The notes beneath the pieces are model-generated. The model saw only the letters and a list, made by a program, of their open reading frames with translations, made no database searches and was not told where the DNA came from. Positions 11,161 through 20,105 of a DNA stretch of 64,000 nucleotides are shown here, in pieces (positions within the stretch are counted from its first letter, which is position 1; each line of letters starts with the position of its first letter). The DNA is taken from NCBI RefSeq assembly GCF_023015985.1, contig NZ_JALKAO010000001.1:372001-436000 (forward strand), in the 5' to 3' direction. The stretch comes from Marivita sp. S6314. GTDB lineage: Bacteria > Pseudomonadota > Alphaproteobacteria > Rhodobacterales > Rhodobacteraceae. A program made the translations under genes and the position numbers.

Positions 11161-11556
11161 TTACCGCAAAAGGCGGCCAATCTCGGTCTGAGACTGAATC
11201 TGCACCTTTCCGAACCGGCACAGTGCGGCGTCGTCATCCGCGCGCACGCCATTGTCCAACAGGAAACTCTCGGCCTTGGCACGCATGCGCTTTTTCTCGG
11301 ATTTGGAGGTTACGTAATCCTCGACCTCTTCATCCGAATAGCCTTTCTTGCGCGCCAGCGATTTGAGCGCGTTCAGGGCGGAATAGGCCCGGATCAGACG
11401 CGGATTGATGTCATCACAGGTTTTGCGGATCGCGTCGGCAATCGCCACGGCCATCACACCGTTGTCAATCTCCGGAACATCCCGAAGCGGCGGTTTGGCC
11501 AAAGCGGCCGATCCCAGCATCAGCGAGGCAATGAGAGTTACTGAAAAAATGCGCAT
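11161..11556 (-). CDS. DUF5333-like secreted protein in nuo operon
   Basis: A 131-aa protein starting at the ATG at 11556 with a clear Sec signal peptide (MRIFSVTLIASLMLGSAALA). The mature part is mainly helical, with a basic stretch SKSEKKRMRAKAESFLLDNGV and two cysteines. The pattern matches, from memory, the Rhodobacterales-restricted DUF5333 family of unknown function. The open frame extends 21 codons upstream, but that would bury the signal peptide. It lies between a lipoprotein gene and nuoG on the same strand. Confidence 0.75.
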   Translation of the reverse strand: MRIFSVTLIASLMLGSAALAKPPLRDVPEIDNGVMAVAIADAIRKTCDDINPRLIRAYSALNALKSLARKKGYSDEEVEDYVTSKSEKKRMRAKAESFLLDNGVRADDDAALCRFGKVQIQSQTEIGRLLR

Positions 11557-11647
11557 TCTTTGTCCATACGTCGTCTTGCCTTCAATATGGGGAAGACATC
11601 GCTGGTTATTCAATATCAACGATCAAACCACAGGGCTTATCAGCAGT

Positions 11648-11980
11648 TTATGGCTCAATACACCGCCCGGTCAGCACCACTTCATTGTCCGTGATGACCA
11701 GTTCGGTGTCCGCGACATCCGGACCATTGACCCAGACCACGTCCGAACTGCCCAGATACGCGATGCAATGCTGGACCACCTGATAGGCAGCCGCCTGTTT
11801 TGCGCCCTCAAGGCTGACCGAGGCCGGACCACCGGTGGCCACAAAGGCCGCGCGGTCGCTGCGTTCGGATTTAAGATCGCCGCCGAACACCGCCCCGTCA
11901 TAGGTGACGGTGTCAAGCTGACCCCGTCCGCACGCGGCCAATGTCAAAAGAACTGCGCCTGTGACCCATGTTGCTTTCAT
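11648..11980 (-). CDS. Putative lipoprotein between nuoF and nuoG
   Basis: A 110-aa protein beginning MKATWVTGAVLLTLAAC. The LAAC lipobox predicts lipidation at C17. The rest contains YDGAVFGGDLKSERSDRAAFV and ends with a cysteine near the C-terminus. The longer upstream frame was rejected because the signal peptide must be N-terminal. I know no function for the family. Its context in the nuo operon, after a cluster of three hairpins behind nuoF, is the only clue. Confidence 0.75.
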   Translation of the reverse strand: MKATWVTGAVLLTLAACGRGQLDTVTYDGAVFGGDLKSERSDRAAFVATGGPASVSLEGAKQAAAYQVVQHCIAYLGSSDVVWVNGPDVADTELVITDNEVVLTGRCIEP

Positions 11981-12054
11981 GGTGTTGCCCTTTTTGCATC
12001 CGTTGCCGCACCATGCGCGCAGTCCCGTGCCTGATGCAAGCCGTCGAAACAAGA

Positions 12055-12121
12055 AAGGCGCTTTCAAGCGCCTTCCGGGATGGCTGTTCGAACAGCCATC
12101 CAATCTCTTTTCAAAGAGATT
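12055..12121. other. Three tandem inverted repeats downstream of nuoF
   Basis: Immediately after the nuoF stop codon (read leftward) lie three perfect or near-perfect palindromes in 67 nt: 12102-12121 (AATCTCTTT / AAAGAGATT), 12078-12101 (GGATGGCTGTTC / GAACAGCCATCC, a 24-nt perfect palindrome) and 12055-12074 (AAGGCGCT / AGCGCCTT). None has a strong U-run, although AAAGAGATT and CTTTC stretches flank them. They could attenuate, process or stabilise the transcript in the middle of the operon. Confidence 0.75.
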
Positions 12122-12127
12122 GCCGCC

Positions 12128-13426
12128 CTATTCCGCAGCAACCGCGCTGACGCGTCCTGTCTTCTGCGCCTTGATCCGATCCTCGATCTCATCGCGGAAA
12201 TTCTTGATCAGACCCTGAATCGGCCAGGCCGCCGCATCGCCAAGCGCACAGATGGTGTGGCCCTCGACCTGCTTGGTCACGTCGAACAGCATGTCGATCT
12301 CTTCAACCTCGGCCTCGCCGCGCACCAGACGATCCATCACCCGCATCATCCAGCCGGTGCCTTCGCGGCAGGGCGTACACTGGCCACAGCTTTCGTGCTT
12401 GTAGAACGCCGACAACCGCCAGATCGCTTTGATGATGTCGGTGGAATTGTCCATCACGATCACCGCCGCCGTCCCAAGGCCAGAGCCCAGTTCCCCGCGC
12501 AGGTAATCGAAATCCATGATCGCGTCTTTCATGTGCTCTCCGCGCACACAAGGCACCGACGACCCGCCCGGAATCACCGCCTTGAGGTTGTCCCAGCCAC
12601 CGCGAATCCCGCCACAGTGCTTTTCGATCAATTCTTCGAACGAGATGCTCATCTCTTCTTCGACCACGCAGGGGTTGTTCACATGACCCGAGATCGCGAA
12701 CAACTTTGTCCCGGCATTGTTCTGACGGCCAAAGCCCGCAAACCAATCGCCACCCCGACGCAGGATCGTCGGGACAACAGCAATCGATTCCACGTTGTTC
12801 ACCGTGGTCGGGCAGCCATACAGGCCCGCGCCTGCCGGGAAGGGCGGCTTCATGCGCGGCATGCCCTTTTTGCCTTCAAGGCTTTCCAGCAGCGCGGTTT
12901 CCTCACCGCAGATATAAGCACCCGCTCCGTGATGCAGGTAGATGTCAAAATCCCAATCGGACCCGGCGGCGTTCTTGCCCACGAGCCCCGCATCATAGGC
13001 TTCGTCAATCGCGCGCTGCAGAGCTTCTTTTTCGCGGATATATTCGCCGCGAATGTAGATGTAACACGCATGCGCCTGCATCGCGAACGACGCGATCAGG
13101 CATCCTTCGACCAGCGTGTGCGGGTCGTGGCGCATGATTTCCCGGTCTTTGCAAGTGCCCGGCTCGGATTCGTCTGCGTTCACAACAAGATAGCTGGGAC
13201 GCCCGTCGCTTTCCTTGGGCATGAACGACCATTTCAGACCGGTCGGGAATCCCGCACCGCCGCGGCCACGCAGGCCCGAGGCTTTCATCTCGTCGATGAT
13301 CCAGTCACGCCCCTTTTGAAGGATCGCAGCCGTGCCATCCCAATGGCCCCGCGCCTGCGCACCTTTCAACGTGCGGTCATGCATCCCGTAGATGTTGGTA
13401 AAGATCCGGTCCTGATCGCTCAGCAT
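12128..13426 (-). CDS. nuoF: NADH-quinone oxidoreductase subunit F (NADH/FMN site)
   Basis: This 432-aa subunit binds NADH, FMN and cluster N3. The glycine-rich FMN/NADH motif [16 protein letters not shown] and the [4Fe-4S] ligands in [12 protein letters not shown] plus the distal cysteine in [11 protein letters not shown] are all present. I start at the ATG at 13426 ([14 protein letters not shown]), the family N-terminus. The frame stays open 10 codons upstream through the end of the DUF5337-like gene. The gene is followed by three tandem hairpins. Confidence 0.97.
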   Translation of the reverse strand: MLSDQDRIFTNIYGMHDRTLKGAQARGHWDGTAAILQKGRDWIIDEMKASGLRGRGGAGFPTGLKWSFMPKESDGRPSYLVVNADESEPGTCKDREIMRHDPHTLVEGCLIASFAMQAHACYIYIRGEYIREKEALQRAIDEAYDAGLVGKNAAGSDWDFDIYLHHGAGAYICGEETALLESLEGKKGMPRMKPPFPAGAGLYGCPTTVNNVESIAVVPTILRRGGDWFAGFGRQNNAGTKLFAISGHVNNPCVVEEEMSISFEELIEKHCGGIRGGWDNLKAVIPGGSSVPCVRGEHMKDAIMDFDYLRGELGSGLGTAAVIVMDNSTDIIKAIWRLSAFYKHESCGQCTPCREGTGWMMRVMDRLVRGEAEVEEIDMLFDVTKQVEGHTICALGDAAAWPIQGLIKNFRDEIEDRIKAQKTGRVSAVAAE

Positions 13427-13430
13427 CGCT

Positions 13431-13649
13431 TTAATCCTTGTCAGTCTGGCGCGCACGCCAGAGTTGGTATGTCATCCAGATCCCTGCCCCGAACCCTGCC
13501 AGCGCGGCAAGGTCGAACAAGGCCCGGGTCCGTTGGCTCCAGCCATACTCGGCCCCGATGGCAGTCACCAGGATCCAGAGAAGGCCGACGGCCGCGATGA
13601 ACAACGCGATGCGCCGTCCTTTGCGCGCCTCTTCTGAATCCCGGCTCAT
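13431..13649 (-). CDS. DUF5337-like two-helix membrane protein
   Basis: A 72-aa protein with a charged N-terminus ([13 protein letters not shown]), two hydrophobic helices (about residues 13-32 and 42-62) and a basic C-terminus. It resembles, from memory, the Rhodobacterales family DUF5337, whose members sit in nuo operons. It ends 4 nt before the nuoF start. A role in complex I assembly or as a supernumerary subunit is plausible but unproven. Confidence 0.7.
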   Translation of the reverse strand: MSRDSEEARKGRRIALFIAAVGLLWILVTAIGAEYGWSQRTRALFDLAALAGFGAGIWMTYQLWRARQTDKD

Positions 13650-13668
13650 TTAGTCGTCTCGACCCCTG

Positions 13669-14535
13669 TTAGTACACGTCACCTTTGTCGACGCGCTTTG
13701 AAAACTCGGTGTCGCCTCCGGCGGCCAGGATCTTTGCCTGTTCCACCCAATTGTCCCGGCTCACGCGGCCTTTGAACCCTTCAAGGTTCGCATTGACCCA
13801 CGCAACTTCGTCATCTGTCCAGTTTGCGATCTGGTCAAAATGGTAAAAGCCCATAGAATGCAAAAGCTGTTCAAGCTTCGGACCAACACCTTTGATTTCC
13901 TTCAGGTTATCCGGCCCACCTTCGCGTGCTGCAGTCAGTGTCTGCGGCTTGGCCCCTTCGCCGGTGCCTTCCTTCACGCCGTCACCATCGTAATCCGGCG
14001 TCGCGCTTTCGGGGGCGGCTTCGGGGGCCGCCGCTTTGGCGGCTGGTGCATTCGATGCATCCGCATCGGGTGTCTTGGCGGCCTTGTCGGTGCCACCCTC
14101 GTATTTCCATTCTCCCTTGCGCGCGGCCAGCTCGTCCTGCCCCGGCAAAGACGCAGACGCCGTGACCGTTGGTGCGACCTTACCCGACGACGCGGGAGAG
14201 GTTTCTTCCGATGCAGTTGGCGCAGGGTCAACAGCGGGCGGCGGTGCCGTTGGCGACGGCGCACTTGGTGCCGCGGCTTTGGGGGCAGGTGCGGATGTGG
14301 CCGACGCTGTGCTGTCGTCAATATTTCCCGGACCGCGCGGGGCCGGAAGATCCCGGCAGAATATCCAGTTGAACAACAGCCCAAGGATCACGAAGACCAC
14401 ACCAGCCGCGAACACCGCACCGATAAAGCTCCAGTCTCCAAGAACAAGAAGCAAGACAAACAGCAGAAGTCCCACCCCTGCGGCCAATGCCCAAGAGCCC
14501 AATGGGCAGCTCATACCGGAATTCTGTTGTTGCAT
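13669..14535 (-). CDS. Membrane-anchored protein with NuoE-type C-terminal HhH-like domain
   Basis: The 288-aa protein has two N-terminal membrane helices (about residues 14-34 and 38-58), a long Ala/Pro/Thr-rich low-complexity linker (about 66-200) and a compact C-terminal domain (204-288) with a helix-hairpin-helix-like [12 protein letters not shown] motif. That domain is about 80% identical (68 of 85 positions by eye) to the C-terminal extension of NuoE encoded next door, so the two share a duplicated module. It lies 31 nt downstream of nuoE. It could tether or assemble the NuoE/NuoF module at the membrane; that is inference. Confidence 0.85.
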   Translation of the reverse strand: MQQQNSGMSCPLGSWALAAGVGLLLFVLLLVLGDWSFIGAVFAAGVVFVILGLLFNWIFCRDLPAPRGPGNIDDSTASATSAPAPKAAAPSAPSPTAPPPAVDPAPTASEETSPASSGKVAPTVTASASLPGQDELAARKGEWKYEGGTDKAAKTPDADASNAPAAKAAAPEAAPESATPDYDGDGVKEGTGEGAKPQTLTAAREGGPDNLKEIKGVGPKLEQLLHSMGFYHFDQIANWTDDEVAWVNANLEGFKGRVSRDNWVEQAKILAAGGDTEFSKRVDKGDVY

Positions 14536-14566
14536 TCGTACTCTCCCTGTCCGTGTTCAGACGTCG

Positions 14567-15814
14567 CTATTCGTAGACATCACCTTTTTTCACACGTGAA
14601 GAAAACTCGGTCTCGCCGCCTGAGGCAAGTGTCTTGGCCTGTTCGACCCAATTATCGCGCGAAACCCGGCCCTTGAAGCCTTTGAGGTTCTGGTCCACCC
14701 ACGCCACCTCATCGGCGGTCCAGCTTGCGATCTGGTCGAAATGATAGAACCCAAGGTCGTTGCACAGCTGTTCCAGCTTGGGGCCAACCCCCTTGATCTG
14801 CTTGAGGTCGTCCGCACCGCCCTCGCGCGCCTCGGACAGTGTCGCGGGTTTGACACCCGGGGCTGCATAGTCTGACGACGCGTCGGGGGCTGCGGGAGCT
14901 GTGGCCGTATCGCTTGTGGCTGGCTTTGCCTTGGCTTTCACATCCGGTGCTTCGCCCGGCACCTCAGAATGCTTGTCCGACGCCTCGCCCACGTCGCGCG
15001 GCGCGGGCGTGTCGCCCTTGGCGCGCCCGCCCTGCGATCCGTCCGGGCCATCGGGCGGCATCATCGCGTCCGGACCCGGTTTTGGCGGCGTGGGTGCATT
15101 GGCGGCCTTGCCCTGCCACGGCGTGATCAGCGGCACCTCTGTGCCGTCAATCCGTTTGACCGTGTCACCGATATCCGTCGCAAGCTGCACCGACGCGTTG
15201 TACTGGTGACGACCGGATTCGAAATCCGTCAGCGATGTCAGCCCCGATTTGGGCTCCGACGCGTAGCGCCCGTTTTGCGGACCCGGCACAGGCACCTTAC
15301 CGGCAACCAGTTCGTCCAGAATTTCGCCAAACCGCGCGGCTGTCAGGTCTTCGTAGTAATCCTTGCCGATCTGCGCCATCGGCGCGTTGGCACAAGCCCC
15401 AAGGCATTCCACCTCTTCCCAGCTCAGCTTGCCATCTGCAGACAGCATATGCGGCTTGGGCGCGATTTTTTCCTTGCAAACCGCCACCAGATCCTCGGCC
15501 CCGCAAATCATGCAGGATGTCGTGCCGCAAATCTGGATATTGGCAACGGACCCAACCGGTTGCAGTTGAAACATGAAGTAGAACGACGCCACTTCGAGCA
15601 CGCGCATATAAGCCATGTCCAGCATATCCGCGACCGACTCGATCGCGGGGCGGGTCAGCCAGCCTTCCTGTTCCTGCGCGCGCCACAACAGCGGGATAAC
15701 CGCGCTGGCCTGACGGCCTTCGGGATATTTGGTGATCTGCGCTTCAGCCCAGGCCTGATTGTCAGGTGTAAAGGCAAAGCTGTCGGGTTGCTCAGGATGC
15801 AGGCGTCTTAGCAT
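14567..15814 (-). CDS. nuoE: NADH-quinone oxidoreductase subunit E with long C-terminal extension
   Basis: A 415-aa protein, about twice the length of a minimal NuoE. Residues 1-175 are the thioredoxin-like [2Fe-2S] domain with ligands C96, C101, C137 and C141 ([12 protein letters not shown] and CLGACANAP). A Pro/Asp/Ala-rich linker follows, and then an 86-residue C-terminal domain (330-415) with [11 protein letters not shown], shared with the downstream membrane protein. The ATG at 15814 ([15 protein letters not shown]) is the family start; the frame is open 45 codons upstream. Long NuoE forms are known in Rhodobacterales. Confidence 0.95.
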   Translation of the reverse strand: MLRRLHPEQPDSFAFTPDNQAWAEAQITKYPEGRQASAVIPLLWRAQEQEGWLTRPAIESVADMLDMAYMRVLEVASFYFMFQLQPVGSVANIQICGTTSCMICGAEDLVAVCKEKIAPKPHMLSADGKLSWEEVECLGACANAPMAQIGKDYYEDLTAARFGEILDELVAGKVPVPGPQNGRYASEPKSGLTSLTDFESGRHQYNASVQLATDIGDTVKRIDGTEVPLITPWQGKAANAPTPPKPGPDAMMPPDGPDGSQGGRAKGDTPAPRDVGEASDKHSEVPGEAPDVKAKAKPATSDTATAPAAPDASSDYAAPGVKPATLSEAREGGADDLKQIKGVGPKLEQLCNDLGFYHFDQIASWTADEVAWVDQNLKGFKGRVSRDNWVEQAKTLASGGETEFSSRVKKGDVYE

Positions 15815-15822
15815 ATCAGGTC

Positions 15823-16134
15823 CTATTGCGTCATTACGCAGACAACGGGAATGTTCGGGATCGCGCGGTCGGACGATCCGCCGCTCAGTTCGGATAACAG
15901 CGCCGTCTGGCGCTTGGTTTGATCGTTGGGGGTATCCAGTAGGAAACACAGGTAGATATCGGTGCCATTTGTCATTCCGAAGACCGTGTTTCCCGCACCA
16001 CCCGTGCCAAAGGTTTCAAACCCTTCAGCGGTCAGGTCGGATACGAACTTGTAGTCGGACATGCCAACGTCGACAGCCATTGCCATGGGTGCCGCGCATG
16101 CCAAAAGGCCAGATATCAGCCCGACACGGATCAT
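15823..16134 (-). CDS. Small secreted protein of unknown function in nuo operon
   Basis: A 103-aa protein starting [20 protein letters not shown], a Sec signal peptide with an AMA cleavage site. The mature part has two cysteines (YLCFLLD and VVCVMTQ). I chose the ATG at 16134 because it overlaps the preceding lipoprotein stop as ATGA; a start four codons upstream is possible. It ends 8 nt before nuoE. I recognise no family. Confidence 0.75.
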   Translation of the reverse strand: MIRVGLISGLLACAAPMAMAVDVGMSDYKFVSDLTAEGFETFGTGGAGNTVFGMTNGTDIYLCFLLDTPNDQTKRQTALLSELSGGSSDRAIPNIPVVCVMTQ

Positions 16135-16418
16135 GCCGGCGCGCACGGCCCCGTCACAAGGCGGATGCCGCCGTTTTCCAGCTGAACCGCGTCTTCCGTC
16201 GCCAGCCGGTATTGCGCCGTCTGAACAACCTGCTCACGGGTCATCCCGGTCTGAAGCTCGACCGGCAGGTAATCGCTTTCGCCAACCAGATCACAGCCAA
16301 TCGACGCGACCGCATCATCAAAGCGGGCCACATCTTCCGGCGACACGCCTTGCGGCGGGATCGCACAGGCCGCAACGCTGCACAGCGCTGCGACCGCTGT
16401 CAGAACTCGGGTCGTCAT
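16131..16418 (-). CDS. Small lipoprotein between nuoD and nuoE
   Basis: A 95-aa protein with a signal peptide and lipobox (SVAAC, cysteine at residue 18). The mature part contains two further cysteines ([18 protein letters not shown] and GPCAPA) and a [21 protein letters not shown] helix, a layout seen in small outer-membrane or periplasmic proteins. It overlaps the nuoD stop by 4 nt and the following gene by 4 nt, so three genes are chained by ATGA junctions. Function unknown. Confidence 0.75.
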   Translation of the reverse strand: MTTRVLTAVAALCSVAACAIPPQGVSPEDVARFDDAVASIGCDLVGESDYLPVELQTGMTREQVVQTAQYRLATEDAVQLENGGIRLVTGPCAPA

Positions 16419-17647
16419 CTGTCGATCTCTCCGAACACAACATCCATGGTCCCGATGATCGCGGCAACGTCGGCCAACTGGTGGCCGCTCGCGATGTGAT
16501 CCATCGCCTGCAAATGCAGGAAGCCCGGCGCGCGCAGCTTGGCGCGGTAGGGTTTATTGGTGCCATCCGCCACCATGTAGACGCCAAATTCCCCTTTTGG
16601 CGCTTCGACGCAGGCATAGATTTCGCCCGCAGGAACGTGGAAACCCTCGGTATACAGTTTGAAGTGATGGATCAGCGCTTCCATCGAGGTTTTCATCTCG
16701 CTGCGCTTGGGCGGTGTGACCTTGCCACGGGCCAGAATATCGCCCTGCCCTTCGGGTGCGCGCAGCTTCTCAATCGCCTGTTTGATGATCCGCAGCGACT
16801 GGCGCATCTCTTCCATACGCACAAGGTAGCGGTCAAAACAGTCGCCGTTCTTGCCGACAGGAATGTCAAACTCGAACTCATTGTAGCACTCATAGGGCTG
16901 CGCACGGCGCAAATCCCACGCCAGCCCCGATCCGCGCACCATCACACCCGAGAAACCCCAATCAAGGATTTCTTCTTCGGTCACGACACCGATATCGGCG
17001 TTGCGCTGCTTGAAGATGCGGTTTTCAGTCAGAAGCCCGTCGATATCATCAATCACCGCCGGGAATTCATCCGCCCACGTGTCGATATCGTCGATCAGGT
17101 CCTCCGGCAGATCCTGATGCACCCCACCGGGGCGGAAATAGGCCGCGTGCAGGCGCGCACCGCAGGCCCGTTCGTAAAACACCATCAGCTTTTCGCGCTC
17201 TTCAAAGCCCCAAAGCGGCGGCGTCAGCGCGCCCACGTCCATCGCCTGTGTCGTCACGTTCAGGATGTGGTTCAGAATGCGCCCGATCTCGCAATACAGC
17301 ACCCGGATCAGCGACGCGCGACGTGGCACTTCCACGCCGGTCAGCTTTTCAATCGCCAGACACCAGGCATGTTCCTGGTTCATCGGTGCCACGTAATCCA
17401 GCCGGTCCAGATAGGGCAGGTTCTGCAGATACGTGCGACTTTCCATCAGCTTTTCAGTGCCACGGTGCAGCAGACCGATATGCGGATCGCACCGTTCAAC
17501 CAATTCGCCGTCCAGTTCCAGAACCAGACGCAACACCCCGTGCGCCGCAGGGTGCTGCGGGCCGAAATTGATGTTGAAGTTGCGAATTTTCTGTTCGCCC
17601 TGCAGCACATCAATGCTGCCGTCGTCAAACTTGGAGCCGTCCATCAT
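16415..17647 (-). CDS. nuoD: NADH-quinone oxidoreductase subunit D
   Basis: A 410-aa, 49-kDa-type subunit that forms the quinone site with NuoB and NuoH. Diagnostic segments are [20 protein letters not shown] near the N-terminus, [17 protein letters not shown] and the C-terminal [12 protein letters not shown]. Two ATG codons are adjacent at the start. The first (17647) has AGAGGG at good spacing and overlaps the stop of the 41-aa ORF upstream. The gene is separate from nuoC, unlike the fused nuoCD of enterobacteria. Confidence 0.97.
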   Translation of the reverse strand: MMDGSKFDDGSIDVLQGEQKIRNFNINFGPQHPAAHGVLRLVLELDGELVERCDPHIGLLHRGTEKLMESRTYLQNLPYLDRLDYVAPMNQEHAWCLAIEKLTGVEVPRRASLIRVLYCEIGRILNHILNVTTQAMDVGALTPPLWGFEEREKLMVFYERACGARLHAAYFRPGGVHQDLPEDLIDDIDTWADEFPAVIDDIDGLLTENRIFKQRNADIGVVTEEEILDWGFSGVMVRGSGLAWDLRRAQPYECYNEFEFDIPVGKNGDCFDRYLVRMEEMRQSLRIIKQAIEKLRAPEGQGDILARGKVTPPKRSEMKTSMEALIHHFKLYTEGFHVPAGEIYACVEAPKGEFGVYMVADGTNKPYRAKLRAPGFLHLQAMDHIASGHQLADVAAIIGTMDVVFGEIDR

Positions 17648-17769
17648 TGTTTGCCCTCTCTATGGGACCGCGCAGGTACACGCGCCGCGCTGAGTTTGCG
17701 CATCAGAAACGGAAGCACCAGCAAGGGCCCGAACATCGCGAGCCACACTCCGTTCACAAGCGCGCTCAT
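17644..17769 (-). CDS. 41-aa single-helix small ORF bracketed by nuoC and nuoD
   Basis: This short frame fits exactly between nuoC and nuoD. Its ATG (17769-17767) overlaps the nuoC stop as ATGA and its TGA (17646-17644) overlaps the first nuoD ATG as ATGA. The product begins [20 protein letters not shown], continues [14 protein letters not shown] and ends in HREGKQ: one membrane helix (about residues 4-22) followed by a basic tail, so N-out/C-in by the positive-inside rule. It is too short for standard gene callers. Perfect stop/start coupling on both sides argues that it is translated. It could be a small complex I accessory subunit, or a leader that couples nuoC and nuoD translation. Confidence 0.7.
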   Translation of the reverse strand: MSALVNGVWLAMFGPLLVLPFLMRKLSAARVPARSHREGKQ

Positions 17770-18377
17770 CCCTTGGCCTCTTCCTGTTTCTCATCCCCCG
17801 GCAGCACGTATTGCGCGCCTTCCCACGGGGACATGAAATCAAACTGGCGGTATTCCTGAACCAGCTTCACCGGCTCATAGACCACGCGTTTCTTCTCTTC
17901 GTCGTAACGCACTTCGGTATAACCGGTTGTCGGAAAATCCTTGCGCAGCGGATAGCCACGGAACCCGTAATCGGTAAGGATGCGCCGCAGGTCCGGATGG
18001 CCCGAAAACAGGATACCAAACATGTCGAACACTTCACGTTCGAACCAGTTGGCGCTTGGGTGCACATCGGTGATCGACTGCACCATTTCGTCTTCCCGAA
18101 TGCTGATCCGCAGACGGATGCGGTGGTTCTGATACATCGACAGGAAATGGTACACGACATCGAACCGCTTCGGCCGATCCGGATGATCCACCGCCGTGAT
18201 ATCAATCAAGGTCGAGAACTTGCACGACTGGTCCGATTTCAGGAATTCCACAAACCCGGCAAGGTTTGACGGGGCCACGTCAACGGTCAACTCGTCCCGC
18301 GCAACATCCCACGACAGCACGCAATCGGGACGTTTCAACTCGATATGCTGACCAAGTTCATTCAGGGCTTCACTCAT
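17766..18377 (-). CDS. nuoC: NADH-quinone oxidoreductase subunit C
   Basis: A 203-aa, 30-kDa-type subunit of the peripheral arm. The family signature is present as [41 protein letters not shown]. It is a stand-alone gene 21 nt downstream of nuoB. Its stop codon overlaps the start of the 41-aa ORF that separates it from nuoD. Length is normal for alphaproteobacteria. Confidence 0.97.
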   Translation of the reverse strand: MSEALNELGQHIELKRPDCVLSWDVARDELTVDVAPSNLAGFVEFLKSDQSCKFSTLIDITAVDHPDRPKRFDVVYHFLSMYQNHRIRLRISIREDEMVQSITDVHPSANWFEREVFDMFGILFSGHPDLRRILTDYGFRGYPLRKDFPTTGYTEVRYDEEKKRVVYEPVKLVQEYRQFDFMSPWEGAQYVLPGDEKQEEAKG

Positions 18378-18398
18378 GTGTCTGTCCTCGTCCGCGCC

Positions 18399-18932
18399 TT
18401 AACGCACAATCGTCCCGGTGCGGCGGATCTTCCGCTGCAACGCCATGATCCCGTACATCAGGGCCTCTGCCGTCGGCGGGCAGCCCGGCACATAGACGTC
18501 AACCGGAACGATCCGGTCACAGCCGCGCACCACGGAATAGCTGTAGTGATAATAGCCGCCACCATTGGCGCAGGATCCCATCGAGATCACGTAGCGCGGC
18601 TCTGGCATCTGGTCGTAAACCTTGCGCAGCGCCGGGGCCATCTTGTTGGTCAGCGTGCCTGCCACGATCATCAGGTCTGACTGCCGCGGGCTTGCACGCG
18701 GCGCTGTACCGAAACGCTCAAGGTCATAGCGCGGCATCGCCGTGTGCATCATTTCAACCGCACAGCACGCCAGACCAAAGGTCATCCAATGCAACGATCC
18801 GGTGCGCGCCCAGTTGATGATGTCCTCGGTCGAGGTCAGCAAGAACCCTTTGTCCGCCAGTTCGGCGTTCAGGGCTTGCGTGGCGACTTCCTTGTCAGCA
18901 CCGGCGGTGTTGACCCCTGTCATCACTCCCAT
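18399..18932 (-). CDS. nuoB: NADH-quinone oxidoreductase subunit B, [4Fe-4S] N2
   Basis: A 177-aa subunit carrying the terminal cluster N2. The tandem cysteines in [14 protein letters not shown], the third in [11 protein letters not shown] and the fourth in [11 protein letters not shown] are all present. I prefer the ATG at 18932 (MGVMTGVN), which has GGAG at about 7-nt spacing and overlaps the nuoA end by 10 nt. A second ATG at 18923 overlaps the nuoA stop by one base and is the main alternative. Confidence 0.96.
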   Translation of the reverse strand: MGVMTGVNTAGADKEVATQALNAELADKGFLLTSTEDIINWARTGSLHWMTFGLACCAVEMMHTAMPRYDLERFGTAPRASPRQSDLMIVAGTLTNKMAPALRKVYDQMPEPRYVISMGSCANGGGYYHYSYSVVRGCDRIVPVDVYVPGCPPTAEALMYGIMALQRKIRRTGTIVR

Positions 18933-19288
18933 TCCAGCGCTCCTTTTTTCCACTCATAGGCAAAGCCGATGGTCAGAACGGCCAGAAAGATCATCATTGA
19001 CCAGAACCCTGCCATGCTGATGTCCTGGAACGCGACCGCCCAGGGAAACAGGAAGGCGATTTCCAGATCGAAAATGATGAACAGGATCGCAACCAGGTAA
19101 AAGCGCACATCGAATTTCATGCGCGCATCGTCAAACGCGTTGAACCCGCATTCATAGGCTGACACCTTTTCAGGGTCCGGATTGCGCACGGCAAGGATCA
19201 CCGCGGCGAGGATCAGAACAAGTCCCAACGCAATCGCAATGCCCAAAAAAACGAGGATCGGCAGGTATTCCCGCAACATGTCTTCCAA
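18923..19288 (-). CDS. nuoA: NADH-quinone oxidoreductase subunit A, TTG start
   Basis: A 121-aa three-helix membrane subunit and first gene of the operon. Conserved sequence includes [43 protein letters not shown]. The best start is a TTG at 19288, which has AAGGAG at 7-nt spacing. The first ATG (19279) would be 16 nt from that site and would lose three residues of the N-terminus. A TTG start on the first gene may tune expression. Confidence 0.95.
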   Translation of the reverse strand: MEDMLREYLPILVFLGIAIALGLVLILAAVILAVRNPDPEKVSAYECGFNAFDDARMKFDVRFYLVAILFIIFDLEIAFLFPWAVAFQDISMAGFWSMMIFLAVLTIGFAYEWKKGALEWE

Positions 19289-19640
19289 GACGAAGCTCCT
19301 TTTCCTTCGCGCACCAATGCGCGCGCCCTTAAGTGGCGAGCTTAAGACGCACCTGACTTACTCCTGCTGCGAGACGGGGTCAACCATCCCCCATATGGCC
19401 GAGCTGCGGAAAAAATCATGTCTTATCAGATGGCTAAGTTAATATTCGGGTGATTTTGAATTTAGATGCGGCAATCCGTCGAACCTTGTTTGGCCGCAAG
19501 TTGGGGATCAGATCAGCGAACCGATCCCTACAGGCCCGTTTTTCGACAACTCTGTCCGGCACCTGCCTGAAGGGAAGTTCGGGAATACCCCTTAGGTTAC
19601 CGCACCTGCCGCGATGATCGCCGCCCGTGCGTGCGGCGGT
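19289..19640. other. Gene-free 352-bp region upstream of nuoA
   Basis: No supported gene lies here. It separates the nuo operon from the upstream cytochrome gene, which is on the same strand. It holds the nuoA leader, a candidate promoter (19355-19383), two CTTAAG palindromes 13 bp apart (19328-19333 and 19341-19346) in the predicted leader, and an AT-richer stretch at 19411-19470. Near 19619-19638 a CGCCGC/GCGGCG inverted repeat lies just behind the cytochrome stop codon without a U-run. Confidence 0.6.
19355..19383 (-). promoter_or_regulatory. Candidate nuo operon promoter
   Basis: On the minus strand, TTGACC (19378-19383, five of six to the sigma-70 -35 box) is followed after 17 bp by TAAGTC (19355-19360, a poor -10). 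Transcription would start about 60 nt before the nuoA TTG. The -10 match is weak, so this is only a candidate; the AT-richer segment further upstream could hold the real promoter. Confidence 0.3.
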
Positions 19641-20081
19641 CTATTCCCGGTAGCGCGCATGGCAGTCCTTACAGGCCGCGCCCAGCTGCGTCATGACAGT
19701 CTGGAGATCGTCTTCGCCCGCCAGAGACTGCGCCGAGACTGTCGCCAGAGACTGCAACGCGTCAGACTTTTCGACGAAATCCTCAAACGCCTCCCAGATC
19801 ACAGGAAGCGCCTCTGACTTCGGATCCATCTCGCGCGCGGTGAAAAGATCCGGCGTTTCGGCCGCGTGTTGCGCAATGTCATGCAACGCCTCTCGTGCGG
19901 CCTCTGCGTCAAAGGCCACCGTGCCCTTGAGCATAGCGCCCAGCATCTTGGTGCTGTCCTGCATGCCTTTCATGGACTCCATCCGCGCCATGACCGCCGG
20001 ATTCGTCACACCGGAATGCGCCATGGCAAGCGTTGCGGTGCCAAGCAGACACACCGTCCCTATCGCGGTCAGTCGGCTCAT
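19641..20081 (-). CDS. Periplasmic cytochrome c prime-like protein
   Basis: A 146-aa protein with a signal peptide (to about AMAHS, residue 22) and a single heme c site, CKDCH (residues 137-141), near the C-terminus. The C-terminal heme and all-helical body (MARMESMKGMQDSTKMLGAML and so on) are typical of the cytochrome c prime / c-556 four-helix bundle. It probably binds heme in the periplasm for electron transfer or small-ligand binding. It begins 24 nt after the DUF411 gene, so the two are likely co-transcribed. Confidence 0.88.
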   Translation of the reverse strand: MSRLTAIGTVCLLGTATLAMAHSGVTNPAVMARMESMKGMQDSTKMLGAMLKGTVAFDAEAAREALHDIAQHAAETPDLFTAREMDPKSEALPVIWEAFEDFVEKSDALQSLATVSAQSLAGEDDLQTVMTQLGAACKDCHARYRE

Positions 20082-20105
20082 CGGCGCCCTACCCTGTCCA
20101 TTCGA

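Noticed and set aside
8831-11191. 786-codon plus-strand frame opposite nuoG
   Set aside because: Composition is typical of an antisense shadow, and nuoG on the minus strand has all its cluster ligands.
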